Source of the DNA: Verticillium longisporum
Taxonomy: Eukaryota; Ascomycota; Sordariomycetes; Glomerellales; Plectosphaerellaceae
DNA length: 64,000 nucleotides
Direction: 5' to 3'
NCBI GenBank assembly: GCA_019188255.1
Contig: JAETXT010000007.1
Coordinates: 2,976,001 to 3,040,000 of the forward strand
Position numbers and translations under genes: made by a program. Shown here piece after piece: positions 56,588 to 64,000 of the stretch; within the stretch, counting starts at the first letter, position 1, and each line of letters starts with the position of its first letter. A model generated the notes under the pieces. That model had not been told where the DNA came from and did not search any database. It was given only the letters and a program-made list of their open reading frames with translations.

Positions 56588-59500
56588 ATGGTCGGCACCA
56601 TGTCTTTTCTCCTCTTTGGAGACCAGTCGCTCAACACGCATGCCTTCTTGGCCGAGTTCTATCGTCTAGGGGCCCCGAGCATCCTTGCCAAGACCTTTCT
56701 CGAACAGGCCGGCCAGGCTTTGAGGGAGGAGATTGATGGTTTGGGCAAGCTGGATCGCGCCCAGCTACCCATCTTTCGCACTCTCCAACAGCTTAACGAG
56801 AGATACCACGCCCAGTCTCGCAAGCACTCCGGTGTTGACAGCGCCTTACTCTGTGTCGCTCAACTAGCTCACTATATCGAGTAAGCCCCTGAACAGACTC
56901 CAGGAGAGATGGAACACAGAGAACTGACGTAACCGTATAGTCGAGCTGAAAAGGAGCCTCAAGATGTAGTGGCCCATGAGGACACCTACATTCTCGGGCT
57001 TTGCACTGGTCTGTTCGCTGCTGCAGCCGTGGCGTCGACCGATTCTGTATCTACCCTGATACCCCTTGCCGTACAGACTGTCCTGATGGCATTCCGAATT
57101 GGCTCACATGTCGCTTCACTGGCGGAGAGGCTGTGCCCTGCCACTGATCGGTCTGATCCTTGGACGCACGTCCTGGTCGATGTCACCGAGGCAGATGTCA
57201 ACAAGGCGCTCCAAAGCTTCCACTCCTCCCATGTAAGCACGCCCACCTACTCTGCAATGGTTTCGACAGCTGTTAATATTGTACTGCCTAGTCCGTACCT
57301 CCTCCTAGCCAGGCCTACATTAGTGCTGTGTCTACCCACCGTCTAGCCGTCTCTGGCCCTCCAACCACTCTCAAGGCGTTGGTGGAAAGCAATCTATTGG
57401 GTGCACAGTCGACATCGATCCCTGTCTACGGGCCGTATCACTCTGCCCACCTGCACTCTGGTGTCGACATTGACAAACTGCTGGGGCTTGACGACGTGAA
57501 CGTTACTCGTCTCCTCGAGCAGACCAGGCCGCGTTCGGCGGTCATGTCTGGAGCTCGAGGCACCTGGATCGCCAGCCTCGACACGAAGGATCTTATTCGT
57601 GCTGTCACTCGAGAGTGCTTGACGGAGCTACTACAATTTCACAAGGGCCTAGAACTCTGTGTTGAGACAGCGCAAGCTTTCGACGGTACCAGCTGCTTGG
57701 TCATCCCCTTCGGCCCAACAACAAACGCCGAGAGTCTCTCCAGTCTCATCAGGCAAAAGACAAAGCTTACCGTCATCACCTGTCAACCACCAAAAGTCAC
57801 AAACAACAGCGACGCTCGTATTGGCAATCATGGATCCAGTGGAAAGTGCAAGCTAGCCATTGTGGGCATGGCTGGTCGCTTTCCAGATGCTGCAAGCCAC
57901 GAAAAGCTGTGGGAGCTTCTGTCGCAGGGCTTGGACGTCCACCGTGTCGTACCAGCTGACCGATTCAACATCGACACACACTATGATATCACAGGCAAAG
58001 CTATCAACACTAGTCATACCCAGTATGGCTGCTGGATTGAGAACCCTGGACTCTTCGACCCTAGGTTCTTCAACATGTCGCCGCGCGAAGCCTACCAGAC
58101 CGACCCCATGCAACGCATGGCCCTGACCACGGCTTATGAAGCCTTGGAAATGTCTGGGTATGTCCCGAATAGGACAGCCTCTACCAGGCTTGACCGGATT
58201 GGTACATTTTACGGTCAGACCTCCGATGATTGGCGAGAGATCAATGCCGCACAGGAAGTCGACACATACTTCATCACCGGGGAGTACGCGCCTTTGGCCC
58301 TGGCAGAATCAACTACCACTTCGGTTTCAGTGGACCTAGTCTGAACATCGATACAGCCTGTTCTTCCAGTGCCGCAGCTCTGCAAATCGCATGCACCTCG
58401 CTCTGGGCCAAGGACTGTGACACGGCAGTCGTTGGCGGCTTGTCTTGCATGACCAACCCCGATATTTTCTCAGGACTCAGCCGTGGCCAGTTCTTGTCCA
58501 AGACTGGTCCCTGTGCTACGTTTGACAATGGAGCTGATGGTTACTGCCGAGCTGATGGCTGCGCCTCCGTCATTGTGAAGCGTCTGGATGATGCCATTGC
58601 CGACAAGGACAATGTCCTGGCGGTCATCCTGGGCACGGCTACCAACCATTCTGCCGACGCCATATCGATTACCCATCCTCATGGACCTACGCAGTCGATC
58701 CTATCATCAGCCATTCTCGATGAGGCTGGCGTCGATCCTCTCGATGTTGACTACGTCGAGATGCACGGCACTGGTACTCAGGCCGGTGATGGCACGGAGA
58801 TGGTCTCCGTCACAGACGTTTTCGCACCTGCCAACCGCAAGCGCCCGGCAGACAGACCTCTGTATCTCGGCGCTGTGAAATCTAACATCGGCCACGGTGA
58901 GGCTGCTTCAGGTGTGACAGCTCTCTGCAAGGTTCTCATGATGATGCAAAAACGCCATCCCTCCTCACGTCGGCATAAAGAAGGATATCAACAAGACCTT
59001 TCCAAAGGATCTTGCGGAGCGAAACGTCAACATCGCTTTCCACATGACACCTCTCAAAAGGCATGATGGGAAACCCAGGAGAATCTTCATAAACAACTTC
59101 AGCGCCGCCGGCGGTAATACTGGTCTCCTTCTTGAGGATGGTCCTAGCCAGACGCCCACACAGGCGGACCCTCGCAGTGTTCAAGTCATTACTATCACGG
59201 CCAAATCCAAGACGGCCATGATTAAGAATGCTGAGCAATTGGTTACGTGGATGGAGAAGAATCCCGAAACCCCGCTTGCTGATGTTGCTTACACCACAAC
59301 GGCCCGTCGCATGCAACACTACTGGCGCCTGAACGTCGCCGCCTCCACCTTGTCTGAAGCCATGTCGGCCATCAAAGAGAGGCTCACTCAAAACTTTGTG
59401 CCCATCTCGACTGAGCAGCCAAAGGTGGCCTTCCTGTTCACAGGTCAAGGCTCTCATTATGCTGGTCTTGGCAAGGACCTCTACGCCCACTACTCTGTCT

Positions 59501-62500
59501 TCAGAGACAGCATCAATGAGTTCAATCATATCGCCGAAGTCCATGGCTTCCCGTCTTTTGTGCCATTGATTGATGGCAGCGAGCCTGATGTCTCCAAGCT
59601 ATCACCCGTGGTTGTGCAGCTTGGCCTTTGCTGCTTCGAGATGGCTCTGGCAAGGCTGTGGGCTGCATGGGGTATCAGGCCTGCTGTGGTTCTGGGGCAC
59701 TCTCTCGGAGAATATGCTGCTCTGAACGTCGCCGGCGTACTGTCCGCAAGCGACACCATATATCTTGTCGGCAGTCGCGCTCAGCTTCTCGTTGACAGGT
59801 GCACTGCTGGTACCCATGCCATGCTTGCTGTGCAAGGCCCGGTTGGGACTGTCAACGAGGCTCTCGGTTCCGAATTCGCCTCAGTCAACATCGCCTGCAT
59901 CAACGGGCCTCGTGAGACCGTTCTCAGTGGTGAAGCTGACCACATGATGAAGATTGCCACGCAATTGGGCGCGTCTGGATTCAAGTGCACCCAGCTGAAG
60001 GTCCCCTATGCTTTCCACTCGGCCCAAGTCGAGCCAATTCTTGACGAATTTGAGCATCTTGCCCGTTTCACTCGCTTCATGCCTGCTCAGGTGCCTATTA
60101 TCTCACCTCTTCTCGGTAAACTCGTCGAGCATGAGCTTATTGACCCTTCATATCTTCGCAAACATGCCCGTCAGCCTGTGGACTTCCTCGGGGGCATCAT
60201 CTCGGCACAACAATCAGGAGCAATCAACGAGAAGACCGTCTGGCTGGAAATCGGCCCTCATCCTGTGTGCGCCAACATGGTCAAGGCTGCTTTTGGAGTG
60301 GCCACCATTGCGGTACCCACGCTTCGACGCAATGAGTCAACCTACAAGACCTTGAGCAACGGGTTGTGCACTTTGCACACCGCAGGCCTGAACCTTGACT
60401 GGAATGAGTACCATCGGGATTTCAGCGAGTCTACTCGTCTACTCAATCTGCCCAGCTATTCCTTCGACGAGAAGAACTACTGGCTGCAGTATAGTGGTGA
60501 TTGGTGTCTCACCAAGAACCGGGGCTCGGCTCCGGCCAAGGCGCCTGCTCTTCTGGAAGCGCCAAAGCCCAAGCTCTCGACAACTTCAGTGCATGCCGTC
60601 ACCAAGGAGGAAATCAACGGGGATATTGTCATCATTGAGACCGAGACCAACCTTTCCCGCGAGGATACAAGAAACATTCTTGAGGGACACTTGTGCAACG
60701 GGACCCCTCTCTGCCCTTCGACGCTGTACGCGGATATGGCAATGACCATCTGTGACTACGCTTACAAGCTGGTACGACCCGAAGCTGAAAAGACTGGAGT
60801 CGATGTTTCCGATGTGGAAGTTCCCAAGACATTGATCTTCGATGATAAGGTCGAATCTCACATGCTGCGCTGTAAAGCAACTGCCAATATTGTTCTTGGT
60901 CACGCTGATCTTGTTTTCCACACTGGCGAAGGCCCAAAGAGGACTGAGCACGCGAAATGCAGGGTCAACTTTGGCAACACCGAACAGTGGGCTGACGAGT
61001 TCGAGCGTGTCAAATATCTCATCAGCGGTCGCATTGATGCCCTCGTTGAGGCCGAGAAAGTTGGGAAGGCTTCAAAGATCGGCAGAGGCCTGGCCTACAA
61101 GCTTTTCACTGCCCTTGTGGACTACAACCCTCGTTTCCAGGGGATGGAAGAAGTTATTCTCGACAGCCGAACATGCGAAGCCACCGCCAAGGTCTCCTTC
61201 CAGACGAGCGAGAAAGATGGAAACTTTTTCTTCAGTCCGTACTGGATTGATAGCTGCTGCCACATATCCGGCTTCATCATCAATGGTACAGATGCGGTGG
61301 ACTCGCGCGAGCAAATCTTCATATCCCATGGTTGGGGCTCCCTCAAGTTCATCGAAAAGCTCGATGCCTCCAAGACGTACCGCTCCTACATCCGCATGCA
61401 GCCGGTCAAGGACACCAAGGTCATGTCTGGCGATGCTTATGTTTTCGATGGCGACCGCATCGTAGGAGTCTGTGGTAACGTTAGGTTCCAGTCGATACCT
61501 CGCAAGGTCATGAACATGGTTCTGCCGCCCCGCGGGCGCGCGGCAGCCGGCATGATCACCGGTGCTGCGCCCAAGGGTGTCTCCAAGCCCACAGTCGTGT
61601 CACCACCCAAGGCGTCTGCTCCCAAGACGAAAACCTCGAAGCCGCTGACTTCCTCGAATATTCACACCGTCAATGCAAAGCTTGCCAAGCCCACGTCAGT
61701 TGTGGCCGAGGTCATGGATATTATTGCTAAGGAAGTCGGCGTGTCTCATGACGAGCTTGCTGATAACATTGCCTTCACAGACCTTGGGTGCGACTCACTC
61801 ATGGCACTCACCGTGGCTGGACGTATGCGAGAGGAGCTTGATCTGGATATCGATTCTCATGCTTTCGTTGACCACGCAACGGTCGGCGCTTTCAAGAAGT
61901 TCCTGGCCCAGCTCAAAGTTCCTGATGATGCCGGTCTTGCCCAAAAGACTCACAGCCGCTCTGGGAGCTATGGGGCCCAAGACTCTGGTGTCTCATGCGT
62001 CTCCGACTCAGAATCAGACCTGACATCTTCTGATTCTGTTGTCACAACACCCCCAAACGAAAGTGACGAGACGTCGCTGAAGGATGGTGAAAGTCACGAC
62101 AGCCTACAAGCCATTGTACGGTCTACCATTGCTGCAGAAATGGGCGTTGATGTTGACGAAATTATCGCCGCTCCGGACTTGGCCGCACTTGGTATGGATT
62201 CGCTGATGAGCCTCTCCATTTTGGGCACACTGCGAGAGCAGTCAGGTTTGGATATTCCTGGCGACCTTTTCGTCCTTAACCCCTCCCTGTCCCAAGTTGA
62301 GAAGGCCCTTGGATGTGGACCAAAGCCGAAGGTAGCACCAGTAGCACCTAAAGTGCCCAGCATTGCTCGCCCAGCCTCGCCGCCGGTTGCCCCTACACCA
62401 CGGGTCATCAACACCCATCCCGGCAACACCACGGCGAGCATCACCAAGCCCCCACCACCTAAGGAGATCGTTGATCACTACCCCCACCGCAAGGCTTCAT

Positions 62501-63329
62501 CGACTCTTTTGCAGGGTAGTACGCGGACTGCTACCAAAAAGCTCTTCCTGATTCCCGATGGTGGCGGTTGCGCGACCTCTTACACCGAGATTAGCCAAAT
62601 CTCTCCTGACTGGGCCGTTTGGGGACTCTTCTCGCCCTTCATGAAAACCCCCGAGGAATTCAATTGCGGCGTGTATGGGATGGCTGTCAAGTTTATTGAG
62701 GAGATGAAACGTCGCCAGCCGCAGGGGCCCTACCATATTGGGGGTTGGTCGGCTGGTGGTGTCATCTGTTTCGAGATTGTCAATCAGCTCACAAAGGTTG
62801 GCGAGCGCGTCGATAACTTGATCCTTATCGACTCCCCTTGCCCCGTCATTATCGAGCCGCTCCCTCGATCTCTGCACGCCTGGTTTGCTTCCATCGGGCT
62901 CCTTGGGGATCGCGAAGATGCGTCGAGCAAAAAGATTCCCGACTGGCTGCTCCCTCATTTCGCGGCTTCTGTCAATGCCCTCAGCAATTACACGGCGGAG
63001 CCCATCCCCGCCGACAAATGCCCTAACGTCATGGCCATTTGGTGCGAGGACGGCGTGTGCCACCTCCCAACCGACCCTCGTCCTGATCCGTATCCCACGG
63101 GTCACGCTCTTTTCCTCTTGGATAACCGGACCGACTTTGGTCCCAATCGCTGGGACGAATATCTCGACATTGCCAAATTCCGCACCAGGTCCATGCCAGG
63201 AAACCACTTTTCCATGATGCATGGTGACTACGTAAGTAATCGCTCGCATGCCTGCCTCAATTCACAGCGACTAATACAATCTAGGCCAAAATGATGGGTA
63301 CCTTTATCCGCGAAGCCCTGTGTCAGTAA
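56588..63329 (+). CDS. non-reducing polyketide synthase, SAT-KS-AT-PT-ACP-ACP-TE (conidial-pigment type)
   Basis: The exons 56588-56880, 56941-57232, 57292-63231 and 63285-63329 encode 2,189 residues once two opposing one-base shifts are corrected. It builds an aromatic polyketide, of the naphthopyrone YWA1 or tetrahydroxynaphthalene kind, from acetyl/malonyl-CoA. Seen: SAT with GLCTG Cys (~120), KS with DTACSSS (~548), HGTGT and SNIGHGE His residues, AT with GHSLGEY (~996), PT with the catalytic His in EGHLCNG (~1326) and Asp in WIDSCCH (~1512), two ACPs with DSL Ser (~1695 and ~1831), a Ser/Thr/Asp linker between them, and TE/cyclase with GGWSAGG (~2013) and a C-terminal GNHFSMMHG His. Domain order and the double ACP match PksP/Alb1/Pks1 enzymes. 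One G is missing at 58279-58282 and one A is extra at 58948-58952; between them the KS frame is perfect. The neighbouring oxidase fits a pigment role. Confidence 0.93.
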
Positions 63330-64000
63330 GCTTGCTCGAGGCTACGATGGTGCGCTAGCACAAGAACACCACCCACTCCTATCTATTAGTCATGGTCACA
63401 TCTTGGTCTTACCCCCTTATATACGCTCCTTTCGACGAAGTCTTATGTTATGAGAGATCCTGCATTGGTAATGTTTTGTTTTTGGTTGTATCTACTAGCG
63501 ATAGGGCAGTAGGCGTGCAGGACATGATGGAGATGGAGCACTGGGGTTGCTCAGATTGGCCACTGCCAGATGCCCACGTTCTTTTACAGCTCATGCTTCC
63601 ACCAAGTCTTATACTTTTATTAGAGAGGGCAGAGGTATGTCCCATCCTAGAGTCGCTTCCTCCTCAGATCGTCGATAGATTACAGTACATTTATGAATCG
63701 AAACGTCTTCGTATAGTCGTCTGTAATGGGAAGATTGAACACGCCGTATATCATTGTCTTTTTCGCGGATAACGGACAGTTTTGCCCACTGGTCCACAAG
63801 CTCATCCAAGTCATAGGCTTACATGTTTTTTGTGCTACAAAAGGAAAATGTCTTGGAGCAATCGGCATGCGGCCAATCGCTGGCGAAACTATGAAATGTT
63901 AGGTTTCGGGGCATGTATTTGTAATGCGGTCTCACCAGCGTCTGCGTAACTCAGGCTCGCTGGTTTCAAGCCTATCACGATACAAGCTATGTTCAAGAGC
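63330..64000. other. 3' flank of the polyketide synthase
   Basis: An open frame of 126 codons (63392-63772) occurs on the plus strand but has no recognisable domain and overlaps a minus-strand frame. I support no gene here; the region is AT-richer and probably 3' untranslated or intergenic. Confidence 0.5.

Noticed and set aside
63392..63772. 126-codon open frame after the polyketide synthase
   Set aside because: No recognisable content and overlapped by a minus-strand frame; probably chance in 3' flanking DNA.
1..64000. tRNA, rRNA or CRISPR features
   Set aside because: Scanning for B-box-like GGTTCGA elements gave only isolated hits without cloverleaf context; no spaced repeats of CRISPR type, which are not expected in fungi.

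Overview
The window looks like nuclear DNA of a filamentous ascomycete, most likely a Sordariomycete. Protein genes carry short introns (about 50-95 nt) with GTRNGT-type donors, CTRAC-like branch points and C/TAG acceptors. The gene set also fits: a CIA84-type complex I assembly factor, a tetra/trihydroxynaphthalene reductase, a non-reducing conidial-pigment-type polyketide synthase and a Fot1/Pogo transposon. The species and order cannot be settled from the sequence alone.

Layout. 1-842: 3' end of an unrecognised gene. 1.98-8.5 kb: a very large DDX60-like Ski2-family helicase, converging on SUB1/PC4. 9.36-11.22 kb: a complete Fot1/Pogo-type DNA transposon with perfect 48-bp inverted repeats and TA target duplication, sitting just upstream of a PXA/PX sorting-nexin gene (11.6-14.8 kb). 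15.5-19.6 kb: 5-oxoprolinase. 20.1-21.9 kb: an adenosine-deaminase-like protein that has lost most of its catalytic motifs. 22.6-23.7 kb: an NmrA-like reductase. 25.5-32.2 kb: a compact housekeeping block (ribosomal protein eL22, mitochondrial carrier, IMP3, mitochondrial ribosomal protein bS18m, CIA84). 32.9-33.8 kb: hydroxynaphthalene reductase. 36.3-38.1 kb: a decayed adenylation-thiolation-reductase fragment of an NRPS or PKS-NRPS. 38.6-44.5 kb: a DUF2462/UPF0390-type protein, a PLP decarboxylase with a GC-AG intron, a TMEM19/DUF92 membrane protein and an unrecognised protein. 44.5-56.6 kb: gene-poor, holding an AT-rich island, a Fet3/Abr1-type multicopper oxidase and a 34-bp minisatellite. 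56.6-63.3 kb: a SAT-KS-AT-PT-ACP-ACP-TE polyketide synthase.

How genes may work together. The polyketide synthase, the multicopper oxidase 5.4 kb upstream of it and the hydroxynaphthalene reductase 23 kb away are three activities expected of a melanin/spore-pigment pathway. The linkage is loose and no EthD, scytalone dehydratase, AYG1-like hydrolase or pathway regulator was recognised between them. IMP3 and bS18m share a 323-bp divergent promoter region, and the eL22-to-CIA84 block is devoted to ribosomes and mitochondria.

A quality warning: at least six single-base frameshifts interrupt conserved genes (DDX60-like, transposase, mitochondrial carrier, CIA84 and two compensating ones inside the ketosynthase), four of them in G or A runs. 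There is also an in-frame TAG in the helicase. The pattern suggests base-level assembly errors more than parallel gene death, so each break should be checked against reads before a gene is called dead. The adenosine-deaminase-like protein and the reductase fragment differ: their defects are substitutions at key residues in open frames and are more likely biological. I saw no clear previously undescribed system. The best candidates for new biology are the apparent pseudo-deaminase and the dispersed TACCTAGGTA-type intergenic palindromes.
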